Positions 28,516 to 41,562 of a DNA stretch of 64,000 bases are shown piece after piece. Positions within the stretch are counted from its first letter, which is position 1; every line of letters starts with the position of its first letter. Below the pieces are notes generated by a model that saw only the letters and a list, made by a program, of their open reading frames with translations, did not search any database and was not told where the DNA came from. The stretch is taken from positions 1,150,812,050 through 1,150,876,049 of the forward strand of contig OY728165.1 of the NCBI GenBank assembly GCA_963277665.1, read 5' to 3'. Source of the DNA: Viscum album. Lineage: Eukaryota; Streptophyta; Magnoliopsida; Santalales; Viscaceae. A program made the position numbers and the translations under genes.

Positions 28516-28951
28516 GTTCCTTTCCACATCTCAAAGGAATTCATGGGTTATGGGGATAAACCCGAATTCTCTACAAATCCTTAATAATAGAAAATGCATC
28601 ATTGCATAATTCGGAAATAAAATTAACTCTTTTATTTTATTTTATTTTTTTAAATTTTCAAAAAACTATCTTTCATAGCCGAACTATGCTAGCCAATGAT
28701 AGGAATCACCTTGGATAAACTCACTACTCTTAATGCAACAGTTCCCTCATATGTTTGATCTGAGTACCCATATAGAATTTATTTCACTTTTTTCAGGAAA
28801 TCTACTCACACGCTCTATTTAAAGATTAATATTTTTTTTTCAATCATTTATTCGGGGCACACCAGGCCTTATAATCACATGTCATTCCTGTTCCTAGACT
28901 TTAAATAATTCCATATAATATATAAAATAATACATGGAAAATTTTGTGACA

Positions 28952-28970
28952 ATACTTTATCCCCTCCTTA
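28952..28970 (-). other. Polypurine tract (second-strand primer)
   Basis: The minus strand reads TAAGGAGGGGATAAAGTAT directly before the 3' LTR start. This purine-rich run in exactly this position is the expected primer for plus-strand cDNA synthesis and fixes the internal edge of the 3' LTR. Confidence 0.75.
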
Positions 28971-28979
28971 GGGATTTAC

Positions 28980-31893
28980 GTCCCTAAAATGTAAAAAAAC
29001 AATACTAATAAAAAATATGTGGTTACCATGCATGAATTTGACCTCCCTATCCCATATTCTCTCTAAGATATTCATGTGCTTCCAATAGACACACACAAAG
29101 GGAATCACTCACCCACTAAGGATCCTCTCATGATGATCCTTGATCTCCACCAATACTCTGCAAAATTCACCCCATCCCTAATATTCAGCTTAACCCAGTT
29201 GATAAAGTATGATGGGTCTTGCATGTACATCCTATACTAAAAAAGTGTAAGATATCATGTACCTGATGAAACCATGGGGGTAGTGCTATGTTATATGCCA
29301 CATTGAAAAATATACACATTATTTGGAATGGGATGATGAGCCTCAGAGATAACTTTCCACCCCTTCCAAATATCTACAACCCACATCAATGTGAGACCTA
29401 AAAGAACACATGGTCTTCCTCATATGACTCCCAAGTTCTCCATCTCTAGTCGGAATATGACTTCTAGTAGCTCATTAAAGTCTACATCATCTCTTGTATG
29501 ATCCTCACCTTCTCAGTTGTATCCCACACAAACTACTACCCCATGAGTGCTAACTCTCCTGGATCAGTCCACCAATGTTTGGACTTACAGAGTCACCCAT
29601 ACAGAGCCTCTAATGGTACCACACAATGATGGAGTGGAAGCTATTTTGGTATTTAAACTCTACCAGATATTGGTGATCCTCCCAACTACAATACAAGTCC
29701 AAAATGAAGGCCCACATAATGTGCTCCAAAAGTTGAATGGTCCTCAATATCTGGCCATCCATTTGGGGATGAAATGCCATGCTCAAGTGTAACTGAGTCC
29801 CAAATGCCTCTTAAATCCCCTTCCACAACCTTAATGTGAAACAAGAATCATGATATGATATAATAGTTGATCACACTCTATAAAGGCAAACTATATCATT
29901 CATATTGAGGCATCCCAATATCTGTACTAAACTCTTCTCTCAGATAGGTAGGAAGTGGGATGACATGATGAGTTGTTCAATGATCACCTAGGTGGTATCA
30001 TGTCCCCTAGAGGTACATGGTAAAACCATCAAGACATCCATTGATATCCCATCCCACTTCAATTTCATAACCTCAATGGGTTGATATAAACCCATTAGAA
30101 CCTGGTACTTAGACTTCACCTACTGGCAAGTAAGGCAATGAAAAATGAACTCCTCCATTTCCTTCTTCATCCATGACCACCAAAACTAATGTTGGAGGTA
30201 CTGTAACATCTTTTCGACACCAGTATGAACCAAAAAAGGGGGTTTCTGAAACTCCATCAAACCCTCATCCTACAACACCACTGGTTAAACTATGTGTTCA
30301 TTGAGGAGAATGATAAGCTTCCCACCATTTGAGTATTCATCAAGAGAATGATCTCTTGATAACAACGCACGTAGAGTCTTATAGTAGCTATCCCCAAGTT
30401 GTGCCCACCTAGCTCTCTATAAGATTGTTGGGGTAAGAACCATCAATTAGAGGAAATATCCCCCTTCTCTATCAACAAAGGATAACTCTAACAAGGAAAA
30501 CTAATCTGATGCATCGTCCAACAACTATGAACTCGATCTTCTTGCAGTGAGCTTCTACCATAATGTTCTCCTACCTCAGATTATAGACAATATTAATGTC
30601 ATAATTCTAGAGGAACTCTATCCAACATATATTTCTCATGTTTAGAACCCTCTGAGTGAAGATATACTTGAGACTCGTGTGATCAGAGTAGATGATAAAC
30701 CACCCACCCCTCAGGCAGTGTCACCATGTATTCAACACAAATACTACCACTACCAACTCAAGATCATGGGTCTCATAGTTCTACTAAAGTGGTGTCAATT
30801 GGAACAAAACATAATAAATAACTTCTTGTATATTAATCAAGAATAATCCAAGTGTAGTTCATAATGCATCATAGAACACTATGTACTCAACACCCTCCTC
30901 TAGAAATCTCATGATTGGGGTATTCGTCAAACTCTTCCTCAACTATTGGAAAGTCTATTGGCAGTTCTCCTTCCACATGAAAAGTTTCCCCTTTTGGGTT
31001 TTAAATATCATAGTTGATGATACCTTAGAGATATTAGGTATGAATCTATGGTAATAGTATGTCATCCCAAGGAAGCTCTGCACCTTCATCGCACTCCAAG
31101 GTGACTCCCATACTTACTCTTCCTCAATCTTGGGCCGATTCCACATACACTCTGTCCAGTGAGATAAAATGTCCTAGAAATTAGATAACCTGAATCTAGA
31201 AATTTTACTTTGATATTTTCCTATAAATATGTACCTCTTGGAGTACATATAAAACCATCCTGAAGTGTCTTGTGTTAACCTCCTCAGATGTGGAGTACAC
31301 AAGGATATCATCAAGGAAGATTACCATGAACTAGTCTATGTCTGGCTAGAAGATATAGATCATGAGTCCCATGAACACTACAGGGGAATTATTTATTCCA
31401 AAGGGAGTCACACTGTAATCATAGTGAATGTAGAAATACCTAAAAGCTATCTTCAGTACATCATCACCCCATAATAGAAACTGGTGATATCCTGACCGAA
31501 GGTCATCCTTCGAGAACCATCGTGCCACTATCAATTGATCGAAGAAGACATCAATACTTAGTAGTGGAAACGTGTTCTTCATTGACACCATGTTTAGGGG
31601 ACATTAGTTCACACAAAACCATAAGTTATCATATTTTTTTGGAAAACAACCCTAGGGCTGCCAAGGGTAAAACACTAGGTATCATGAAGCCCTTCCTATA
31701 TAAATCCTCCATCTACACCCTCAACTCATGATTATTATTGGGATCCATCCGATATGATGGTTAGGATATTAGTGATGTCCCGGGGTGTAATTATATATAG
31801 AATTATATATTCCAATGGGTAGGTTATCCTAGAACATATTCAGGAAATATGTCCTCGAAATCATCTGATATTACTGTGAACGGATTGAAAAAT
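28980..31893 (-). pseudogene. gypsy pol, 3' section: reverse transcriptase, RNase H, integrase
   Basis: This is the polyprotein part that copies RNA into DNA and inserts it. Minus-strand landmarks run from right to left. DDFEDIFPEYVLG (about 31870) is the spacer before RT. 31591-31346 holds FSKDDLRSGYHQ and TPFGINNSPVVFM, the classic gypsy RT core. VIFLDDILVYS at about 31330-31285 is the catalytic Y/F-x-DD box. HDLELVVVVFVLNTW and YSDHTSLKYIFTQ at about 30770-30640 are RNase H. TSRGHDTT at about 30000, LHLSMAFHPQMDGQ at about 29780 and PLEALYG at about 29620 are integrase. A possible chromodomain end lies near 29090. Stops and frame changes break every part. The 5' continuation lies beyond the LINE at 37632. 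Confidence 0.88.
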
Positions 31894-31944
31894 TCATTTT
31901 TTATTATTGATTATATGAGCACAACCCATTATACAAGGCTATTA

Positions 31945-34900
31945 TGGGGGTCTAAAGTGGTGCAATCCAAGAGCATCCCCCTGCACAAAATTATTACACT
32001 CCCGAGGAAAAGAGCCCAAACTAGAAAACACCCTCAATAGTTCTTCTTGACTACATCCTCAAGAAAGTGAATCCACTGCGAAGTTGGACTCCCTTTTCAC
32101 ATGACAAACCGAACGAACATGTCCAATATCCAAGGAGAAACTCTGGACCATGTATGTTAAGTACCAAGGAGGATACACTTGTCCATTTACAGTTCAAACA
32201 ACAGTTTCAGAATCTGACTCCACCTCTGAACGCATCAATTCGAGGCCCTTGAAAAGCATGACACATATGTGGATTTCCTTTAACTCCGAACCCAGGGAAC
32301 TCCACAACCCATAAAAACCACTGAAGGTGAACATCACTGAACCATACACATTCTGCAACCGACCACCCCCACTCATTTGAAATTCCTAAAAGAGCCATCT
32401 ACATTAATCTTATATCCAAGAAACTATGGACTCCATCTAATCTAGCCTCCCTATGGTCTATTCAGGTCTGGTGTTCAGTTAAGTAACCTAAATATGATAT
32501 GATACTACTTTCCACCTTTCACTATAGAACCCTACTCGTGAATGAACCCCTTCATTCTAACCTGTAGAAATGTAGCTGAATATCGCACCTCTGTCCTCGC
32601 CTTATTTCGAGCCTCCCACAATGTCCAGAAAATAGTGAGAAAAATGATACTACATATCTTTGCATTACATTTCCTAATTCCATGCTCCCAGAAACCAGAT
32701 AAAGATTAAATCTTGCATGGAAGAACAAGAAGAGTTGAAATAAACCTAGAAGCTCATGGTGGACCATAGTCTATTAGCCTATTCACTTTTGATAAAAATA
32801 TTGAAGGTCGACTCGGACTACGGGTTAGTACAACAATAGAAACGCGAGGCCATGAAGACCCCCCTACTCTAAACAAGATCTTTTGTTGGAAATGCGTGAT
32901 TCCGGTCTCTCTATACCAGGAAATTCAATTTTTTCAAAGCCTCTTTTCCCCATAACCGGGAAACACACTCATCATGAGCCCCTCTATGATGATGAAGTGT
33001 CATGTAATTGTGCATGCTAAAATAACCTAAAATAGAACCTGTAAAACAAACCCGTTCAACCTCCTCATTAAATAAAATTTCCCTGAAGGTGACCATCTAC
33101 TCATTACTTATAATAGAATCCCTAAGTCTGGGAAAAATAGAAGCCTCCTTAACTGTCATATCTAGTACAAGAAAGAGCAAAAAAAACAGCTTCTCACCGA
33201 CCTAATTATCAAGCCATAGATTGATCTCACCTCTCCCCACCACCCAACATGAGGAGTCCTGGAGAATCTCTAGATGATGTAACACAGTTTTCACTAGAAT
33301 GGATAGTTTTGGCTTGTTCCACTCCTCCTAATGTAGTCCATTTTTTTTCTGAGGACATTGGCCCACAATGATTCACCAATAATAAAATCCCATGCCATAC
33401 GTGCCTGCATGGATTGTATTATTAATGATATATCCTTGAGATTGACTCCTTCCTCCTTGATTGGTATTTCTAGACGATTCCATGAATCCCAATGATCCAT
33501 AACCTTGAAATTGGCATCCCATAGGAATAAATTCATTTTTTTCACCATCAATGAAATAATACATTTGGATGGAGATATAAAAAACTTTACATGCATTGGA
33601 ATTGAAGAAAGAACATTGTTTATCAATGATACCCGACCGCCAAAGGGGAGAAATCTGCTCTTCCAGCTTAAGATCCTCCCTAACATTATATTAATGAGAT
33701 CCTCAAAGAATGATTTTTTAACACACCCCTTAGCAATAGGTTCCCCATGGATGATCATTGGAAATTGTTTCCTCTGGATTCCAAGAATATTCTAAATGTC
33801 CTAAGCTATTATTCTTGAAAATTTATCTGAAATGAAAACACTTCACTTACTCAAATTGATTTTCTGTCCACTTAGGCAACCATAGACCTCCATAATTACC
33901 ATAATATTCAAAATAGAATATCTCCTACCATTCAATAAAATCAGAATATCCTCAGCCAACATAAGATATGAAGGGGATCCATCTGAGACTTTGTTGTGAT
34001 AAGAATAGATCCTTCTTTCCTCCTTGCCTCTATGTAAATTCTATGAAAGGGACTCCTAAGAAATGATAAACATTATGTGAGACAATGGATCCCCCTATCT
34101 CACTCCCTGAATTCTTTTTAAGTGACCAAATCCCTTACCTAGAAGAGAGATGGTAATCCATGAAGATGAATAACAATGGAAGCATAAGTCACACACCCAT
34201 TTGGAAAATCCCATTCCTCTCATGACCTGAATAATAAAACTCATATTTGTTTTGTCATAAGCATTGTCCTTATCCAATTGAATGATGACATTGGATACAA
34301 TAACCCTTTTATTAAAATCTTCCACCAACTCTTTGGAAATTCTGATCGCCCCCTGTATACCCCTTCCCTTGATAAACCCGTGCTGTTCCTAAGAGATCAC
34401 TTTTGGTATCATCTTGTTAAATCTCATAGCTAGAAAAATTTCCAAAATCTTTTAAGAAATGTTAAATAATAAAATGCGTCTAAAGTGATCAATAGATGAA
34501 GTGTCTTTAATTTTTGGTAATAGAACCAATCTAGAAGAACAGGTTCTCCTGTTAATGGATCCTCCCCTAAAAAAATATTGAAGACCTCAGTCACATGAAC
34601 CCCCACAAAGTTCCATGATGACACAAAGAAACTCCATGAAAAACCATCTAGACCAGCTGCACTATCCAAGGAAATGATGCATATAGTTCTCCAAACCTCA
34701 TCGCCTTCTAGAGTATCCATGAGGATGTTGTTATCCTCCACCTCAAGTTTTCTAGGCATAGACCCCATGAAAGACTCATGCTCCTCCACTGAACCACCAC
34801 TCATCCGACCTCCATGGATATCACCTGAAGGCAGTATATGAAACTGTTCCAAGGCCAACCGACCTTCTACATTGTCCTCAGAAGTGTAGGATCCATCCTC

Positions 34901-36022
34901 AAGTTTAATGTTTATTTTCAGATTTGGATTCTCCATCAAAAAATCATGAATGAAAGCAGTATTGTGATCACCATTTTTAAGCCATCTAACCCTTGAGCGA
35001 TTCCTATAATCTATTTCAATATCAAGTAATCTCTCATCCAGGAAGATACTTTTATCACATAGCCTAATGAAGGCATCCTTATCCCATCTTCGCTGGAGTT
35101 GGTCCTCAAAATTATCAATTTCTATCTGAATAGAAACTGCAGAACTATCCTCAGTTGGATTACTAGCATGCTAGTGAGAAATATCTGAATTAAGTCACTT
35201 CAACCACCCAACAAGACCCACCCAAGATCTCCCATAAATCTATTGTTCCCACAAGTTCCTCAGCATTTGTTTGAAACCATCTAGACTATTCCATTTAGAC
35301 GAATACATGAAAGGTTTGAACTATGAAATCCCACGTTTGATCTCAACCGGTAGAGGGGCATGGTACGAAATAGCACGGGAGAAGTGCGATATAGAGGAAA
35401 GAGTAAAGGTATCTAACCCATAGATGTTGGAAATGAATCTATCCAGCCGAATCCATATGCGCCTAGTCCCTTTTAGATTTTTAAACTAGGTATATTTAAA
35501 CCCATTGACACCCAAATCCAATAGGCCCTTACTAGAAAGGAGGTTCCTAAAGTCGAGCATACCACTGATATGACTCTCTGATCCACCTCTCTTTTCCGAG
35601 ACATTAGCAATCACATTGAAATTCCCACTACTAAACCAAGGTAAGCCCTCTGGATAAAAAGCCTCCAGATACTCCCACAGTTCCCTTCTTTCCTGCATGT
35701 AATTGCTAGTGTAAATGAAAGAGAAACATATTTCAGTACCTTTGAACCCAATCTTTACCGTTGTACACAGATTCGTTGCCAGCATAAATTCCACCTGTAT
35801 GACCAGTTTCCAAAACAACCAGATGTGTTTATTCATGGGATGGTCATGCATGAACTACCCAAAACCCATTTTCTTCGCAAAATAATTTATTTTACTGATA
35901 TCCTGTTTAGGTTCCAGAATCACAGATAATGAAGCACCACATCTCCCAGACTCAAACGCCAAGAATGCACACTTTGCATGTACTCCCAGACCCCAGTAAT
36001 TCTATATATTCAAGTAAACCAT
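31945..36022 (-). pseudogene. LINE ORF2: endonuclease, reverse transcriptase, zf-RVT, RNase H
   Basis: ORF2 nicks target DNA and copies the element RNA in place. The likely start is the ATG at 36022. Landmarks on the minus strand follow. The endonuclease at about 36000-35480 has LPWFSSGNFNVIANVSEKRG, the 'GDFN...EK.GG' block. RT begins near 34680 with GLDGFSWSFF ('GPDGF...FF'), has GVRQGDPLS at about 34110, and has its catalytic box at about 33970 as LAEDILILLNG, where YADD is expected. The RT thumb at about 33700-33580 has LSWKSRFLPFGGRVSLINNV. The zf-RVT at about 33100-32700 includes SRLWGKEALKKLNFLV. RNase H lies at about 32400-31950, with VESDSETVV (about 32205) and RESNFAVDSLS (about 32085). 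Stops and frameshifts are widespread, and the changed catalytic box alone would disable it. Confidence 0.88.
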
Positions 36023-36429
36023 TAGAAGATGAAACTTTTATCCTTCCATCTATTGTTACCTATACTGGGGACAAATAGAGTTCTGCAACAATCATCCTTG
36101 GACATTGACTGTGTAATTGGCCTTGAAGATCCTTCCAAAATAAAGCCTTTCTTTGGTAAGAGAATCATCTTATTCAATGGGCTATCCACTTCTTCCAGCA
36201 AGGAAATCATATCCCTCATAGGGGAACAAAGAGCTACTGAACTCGTCTGATCCTTATTAAAAACATCCAACACCAACCATGTAGGTGACTTACGGGATGC
36301 AATGATTTCCTTCGAAACCCCATCAGGTAAAGTTTACCATGATGAATTAGTGTTTCCATCACAGGAGAGACCCACATTTTCCAAAAGGTATGATTGAAGA
36401 CTTCTAACACGAAGAAAATAAGGGACCTA

Positions 36430-37620
36430 AGCACCTATAAATGATGAAGATAATCCCCGTGGTGTGCCCTCAACCCTACAAGCAAGTGAGAGACCCCTTC
36501 TTCTAGAGAAAAATGTAGAAACCATCGAAAGATTAAGATCCATCAAGCCTATTTCAAAAAATTCCTTCCCCAATCCATTGGGACGTAGTGGTAACAAATT
36601 AGATAGCTCATAATCCTCCGACAATTGGAAGCCCACCTGGGTCCCCTCCTCAGAAGTATGGTACTTTTCAAGCATGAATCCGATAGAATTCAAAAATTCA
36701 AAAAAACTCCAATGTGTTGTTGACTTTTTCCACCCACTTTGAGGAAGATGGCATTTTAAACTGTGCAAACAACACCGCACTGGTTACTCCCTGTAATTCC
36801 CTCTTAACACGAGATCCAACCTCATCCGATAGAGATGCCTCCGTACGATCACTATGGTCATGCCCGGACCCCTGATTACGGTTCCTAGCCTTCCCATTTC
36901 TATAGAACTCCATTGAATTCCCTTGAAATCCAGAAGTTGAGAAAAACCTGGGTGGATCTTGTAATTCCAGGCATTTCCACCATTTAAAACCCTCATGAGA
37001 TTTAATGAGAGAACGGGAAGGAAATTTTACCAAAAGGTCCATCTCAACACAAATGTGAGGAATAACCACGTCTATTAACACATCCATTTTCTAATCAGAA
37101 CTATGGAAACTCCCCAAAGCATCACCCACTACTGCCAATATTGAAGGGTTATGGAAGGGAAGAGGGAGCCCTAGAAGTTTGATCCAAACCACAACCATGG
37201 GGGATTCTCTACAATAATGAAATTTCCAAGACCATCATGAAAGAGAAAACCGATGGCCACCGCAACACCTATCTTCCCTTTCCCACACCCACAAAAGATC
37301 TTCTTTGTTGAAGAGGTGGATGTAGAACAGAAACAAGGAATGCTCTAAAACATCCACTAGATGAAGCAAACCCCAAGAATCCAAGAAGGATCTAAACACC
37401 TCCAAAAAGGGTTTCACTAGACAAAAATGATCCTTGAGGGTAAGATTATGGAACTCTGCAGCCTCTTGGATCTCCTTTTATAAAACTTTAATGATTGGAG
37501 TTCCATACAATCAACCAACACTTCTGTGCTCCTTCTGAATTGGGGAAATATTGCGCAACCCAGATGCCCCTGCCGAAGAAAACCCTGATCCATCCCTACA
37601 AACACACCACACCCTTTTCC
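36430..37620 (-). pseudogene. LINE ORF1 (DUF4283-type), broken
   Basis: This is the first gene of the nested LINE, an RNA-binding protein. Open segments on the minus strand lie in alternating frames: 37417-37641, 37235-37417, 36698-37087 and 36427-36780. The DUF4283 core is seen at about 37210-37030, with VVWIKLLGLPLPFHNPSIL followed by HICVEMDLLVKFPS, closely paralleling the block in the separate fragment at 6602-6931. A charged linker with many S, D and R residues follows. Frameshifts and stops are present. It lies about 400 bp upstream of the ORF2 start, the usual order. Confidence 0.78.
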
Positions 37621-37631
37621 TAACACAATCA

Positions 37632-39300
37632 TGATAACCAATACATACGAAGAATGATGTTATAAGGCCTCGATGCTACCACCAAGATGTTCCAATCAAA
37701 ATGGATACCTACAACGGTAAGGTAAAATGGTTTCAATATATGTGTGATCATCAAATCTTATATATTAAGTGTATTCATCTGTAAGGGTCAATTAAACTAT
37801 TCTACCAGAATGACAAGGTCTCAAAAAAGATATGTGGAATGGAAGGAATGAGTATCACTAGTGTCTATCAGTACAACAACTAAATTATAAAATACACATA
37901 TCATACCTCAAATCATTTGTAGAGTCCCGAGGTCATTATCCTCGACTACATGCACTTGTCCCCGGCTCTGTCCTCTATCTCAAAGAGCCTTGTGCGGACA
38001 ACAGGGTGGTGGTGGTGGTATGTAGTTTACACTTAAACAACCTCCAATTTTTCTACCAACTCTTCTTCCACCTAAGGTTAATTTTGGATTGTCGTTCTCC
38101 TCCATCTTCATCTACTTTAGTGGTCCATAAACTATCTCCCTATGAGAATCTCAGTGGGTTTGACAATATCATGTGAGATGTCTCCTACCATCACATTAGT
38201 AGCATTACCACTCTCTAGGTTGACTGGATCCACCTTGTGAAACCTGAACTGAAGATCCTCTATCCCGAGACCTCCTCCTAAAACATATCCCATGTTTGGA
38301 AACCTGATACTAACATCAGATCCCTAATACCAAGGTCTCGACACATGCATTTTCTCTACTGACTATCACTAACTGTCTCTGCTCATCCAAGAAGATCTCC
38401 ACCACCAATTCCCCCTTAAGAACCCCCCAAATAAGTTTGAATTTTTAGTGGGATAATACTAGATCGAATGTATACATGGATACCTTGTTTTATGGTCTGA
38501 TCCTAGAATTACTGATCCCAGAACATATCTATCGAGTACCTAGAAATGTTTTTGAACCTCAATTAATAATCATCTACTGTCATAAAACCCTATTGAAGTC
38601 GATGAAGCTCCTATATATACACATCTTTTTGTGTAACTAGTTATAACTACTATATGAAGAGGCTCTTGAACTCCGTCCATGATTGTGTTGCCTTGTCATG
38701 AGTATAGAGAGCCAAAATACACCATTATATTGTTATGCCCTACAGAAAGATTGCTGCTAGGACCCCCATGTGATCGGCTGGTGTCCTGACTTGACGTAAA
38801 ACATGGGTCACCACCTAAGGAAAATCCTCACTCACATGAGGTTCAAGATTTCCTTGATTCATGAGGGGAATCTATCTCTAAATCTCATGGATCACTCTCA
38901 ACATGTGCCCCTCATTTGCTATTACTTTAGGTACGATGATATACTTTACATGTGGTGGTATAATTGGTGCACCACCTGAATGTAACTTCTGGGAAATTTT
39001 TTCCCTATTCTAATACCTCATCACTGAGGGGGTCATACTTGTGATTGAGATGATGAATCCTAGCTAGTATGTGTCCGAGAGAAATACTATATGAAAAAAT
39101 ATGTACAATATTCAATGAGTATATATGGATAGATGATTAAATAAGGAAATAAATACCATAACCCATTCCTATATGATACATGTACCATTATATTCCCTAC
39201 AACTAGTGTTCTGATGTACTGAGTGAAAAAGCTGGTTATTAGAGTATGGGTGTATAGATATGTCAGCCATTTCACTAACAATGGAGTCCCTATCCTGAAA
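37632..39300 (-). pseudogene. gypsy gag and protease section
   Basis: This is the 5' half of the gypsy polyprotein: gag builds the particle and the aspartic protease cuts it. At about 38720-38520 the minus strand gives KATQSWTEFKSLFI and then LHRLQ.GFMTVDDYQLRFKN, matching the gag pattern 'W..FK..F' and 'L.QG.MTV.EY...F'. At about 37870-37810 it gives LIDTSDTHSFHSTYL, the protease active-site motif (normally LIDSGATHSFI), with the catalytic Asp retained but the D-S-G triad changed to D-T-S. ILRMYWLS at about 37655-37632 is the 'VILGMDWL' block, after which the LINE begins. Multiple stops are present. Confidence 0.8.
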
Positions 39301-39375
39301 GACATACTTGAAACACATAACACTATTAGATTAAACAAATCTCATATACACTTGGTCTTATGGTAGTACTAAACA

Positions 39376-39388
39376 ACTTTGATACAAC
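39376..39388 (-). other. Primer binding site (initiator Met-tRNA type)
   Basis: The minus strand reads GTTGTATCAAAGT immediately after the 5' LTR. The common plant PBS for initiator methionine tRNA reads TGGTATCAGAGC, so this is a decayed match in exactly the right place. It sets the inner edge of the 5' LTR at 39389. Confidence 0.6.
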
Positions 39389-41533
39389 TCTATCACAACT
39401 CTTCCAAGTGGGGCCTATTCCACGAATCCCCAAGCCTATATCCTAGAGGCCATAGGCTAGTGACTAGAACTGAGTCGGTACATCATGAACATTGAAGGAA
39501 TTTTATAAGTACCTGTATGCACACACACAATTCAATGCCTACAATACTAAAAAGTAAGAATACACTAATAACCAAATTAAGGATTACCACTATAACCCAC
39601 AACCAAAGTACAATAGTGAAAGTACTGGAATGTAAACCAGGAAGAAATACGAGGCCACAAAAAAAGTCTATAGAAATGTTCCTAAACTCATCCACAGAAA
39701 ACCCCACCTAAAGGCAAGGTATTGGGGATACTTCTTGGAGATGTAGGAACACAACGGTTTGTCTGATCTCACAAGGCTCCGTTCGATCTTCATCCACCCT
39801 AAATTCTATCAAAAGGTCAATCGTTTTCACAATATAAAACACACGTGGGAATAACCCAAGCATAGGTGATTATACCATTAATTAGTAGGACACCACAAAA
39901 CCACACATCAATAATAAAAGGAAAGATACAATAATCTCTACACAAGGATATTTCTATAGCATATAACATGAATATATAGATATAATCAAACCATACCACA
40001 CAGGCTAGGGTAACCCCTAACCACTGCATACCAACACTGGGGATTCAGTTGGAAGATTCCAAAAGCACACATCCAGGATAAAACACTCACGATTCCGATA
40101 ACAGGGATGACATCCAAATGAGAAGTACTGATTTTCCGGAACTTCTATATGAGAGATACACTAATAATTATCAAGAGAGATATGATACGTCAGATGAGGA
40201 TTGCAGTGAGGGACATGGGGTGATACCAACAACTCAATCTAGATTAACCCACAATGTAGGGGATTGACACCTAGTGATGTTGGTCATGTAAATACCGAAG
40301 ACTCTACCAAGGGCATGAATAAGAATTGAGGATCATGCACTAGGCCACTAGGGGGATTCAAATGACTCTATCATGGATTTCATACAAAAGGGATCATAAT
40401 ACTATGTGTAGAAAATGATACCAACCATCCATCATGGAAATGATAAAGGTAAATAACCCTAATGATACTCATCCATGATAAGTTGGATTATAGAATAAAC
40501 TCACATATAAAAGTGAAGGCACACGCTGAGTGTTACACACACTCTATGTACCCCTTGGCCCTGGGTACTACCCGTGTAAATGGACCATTTCAATGAAAAT
40601 ATATCAAAGTTAAAACCAACCATTGCTCTCATAAGGACCATCTCATTGCAAGGGTCACAATTTCTTAGATGACACATCAAATAGAAGCTCAATTGGAATG
40701 TTATTATCATTTTAGAAAAAATCTCTACCACAGGTCTAATCCAGATCTAACCTAACCCGCTGGCCAACCATTCCCAATTCTGTCGACCCGAACCAGTTCA
40801 CTTGACCCAACCCATTTTGGTCAACCCGACCCGACCTATTTCGCTGGGCCTGGTCTGGCCTTGCTAGCTAGGCTTACTGAGCCACCTGGTGCGGCCTGGT
40901 TCCCCTTGTATTTCACGTATACATGTGGGATATCTCATCTGTTTCATGCGGTCCGCCCTAGTAGCCTTCCCCTTTTGTCCCTACGGTGTCGCACCGCATC
41001 CTACGCGGTTGGCCAGCCACATCCGCATGCACCCCACACAATCAACCTACCCATGGGCTCCCACATGGCCTACCTCCATGCCACATTTTACCTTTTTCAT
41101 GAAGAGTTCGACATCCATTGACTGCCCCAATGGTGGTTTACCATCTACCTCCCCATTAGTCTGGATCGGCCCTCTAGACCCGTGCCACCACTCTTTTGGA
41201 CTGACTAGACTCTTCCGTTGGACACCGTCACGCTCTACCACCAGTTCAACTATGAGACACCATCCAATCCAAATCACACAACACCTTCCATGTCACACCT
41301 TCATTGAATTTTCATGAGGTTGGATATTTGATTTTGGATCATTATGCCATGAAGCAAAAGTGTAACTATCATTTGTTCATATTCCGCAAAGAATGAAAAA
41401 TTCGAGGGAAAATGGGGGATGAAATCACATGGAACCAACATGAGGAACATAACTCAACCATTGTTCATTCCAATATCAATCCATTTTTGTAGTAGTGATC
41501 AATCAAAAAAATATAATAAAAAAATCATCCACC
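39389..41533 (-). repeat. 5' LTR of the gypsy element, inner part
   Basis: It aligns with 26151 to about 28260 of the 3' LTR and stops exactly where the CACTA element begins. It starts TCTATCAC, a decayed version of the expected TG... end. With 58010-58698 it gives a total of about 2.83 kb, against 2.80 kb for the other LTR. The region 40740-41320 is the GC-richer block with repeated ACCCG/GACCC text. Its antisense open frames (40861-41317) have no recognisable product. Confidence 0.85.
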
Positions 41534-41552
41534 ACCACTAGAAACTACTCCT
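41534..41552. repeat. Left terminal inverted repeat of the CACTA element
   Basis: CACCACTAGAAACTACTCC matches the reversed right end at 11 of the first 13 positions. The fourth base is C where the other end has T. Confidence 0.8.
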
Positions 41553-41562
41553 TTCTCAACGC

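Larger units (their letters stand above)
26151..28951 (-). repeat. 3' LTR of the gypsy element (2.8 kb)
   Basis: It aligns by eye with the split 5' LTR along its length. Examples are 26465-26510 against 39680-39725, 27540-27620 against 40750-40870, 28200-28270 against 41461-41533, and 28270-28951 against 58020-58698. On the minus strand it begins TGTCACAAAATTTT. A region around 27540-28050 (GC-rich; ACCC/GACC-rich) is the least AT-rich part. Short open frames here, including 27777-28172, run antisense to the element and are not called genes. This copy keeps the uninterrupted version of the site where the CACTA element sits in the other LTR. Confidence 0.85.
31895..37625 (-). mobile_element. 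Near full-length LINE inserted in gypsy pol
   Basis: A minus-strand non-LTR retrotransposon of about 5.7 kb carries ORF1 and ORF2. It separates two parts of one gypsy gene: ILRMYWLS (from 'VILGMDWLS', ending near 37632) and the pre-RT segment DDFEDIFPEY (about 31870). The left edge is placed at an imperfect T-rich tract, plus strand about 31889-31912, which is the degraded poly(A) tail. The right edge is inferred from the end of gypsy coding similarity. I could not identify a convincing target duplication. Both elements share orientation. Confidence 0.85.
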
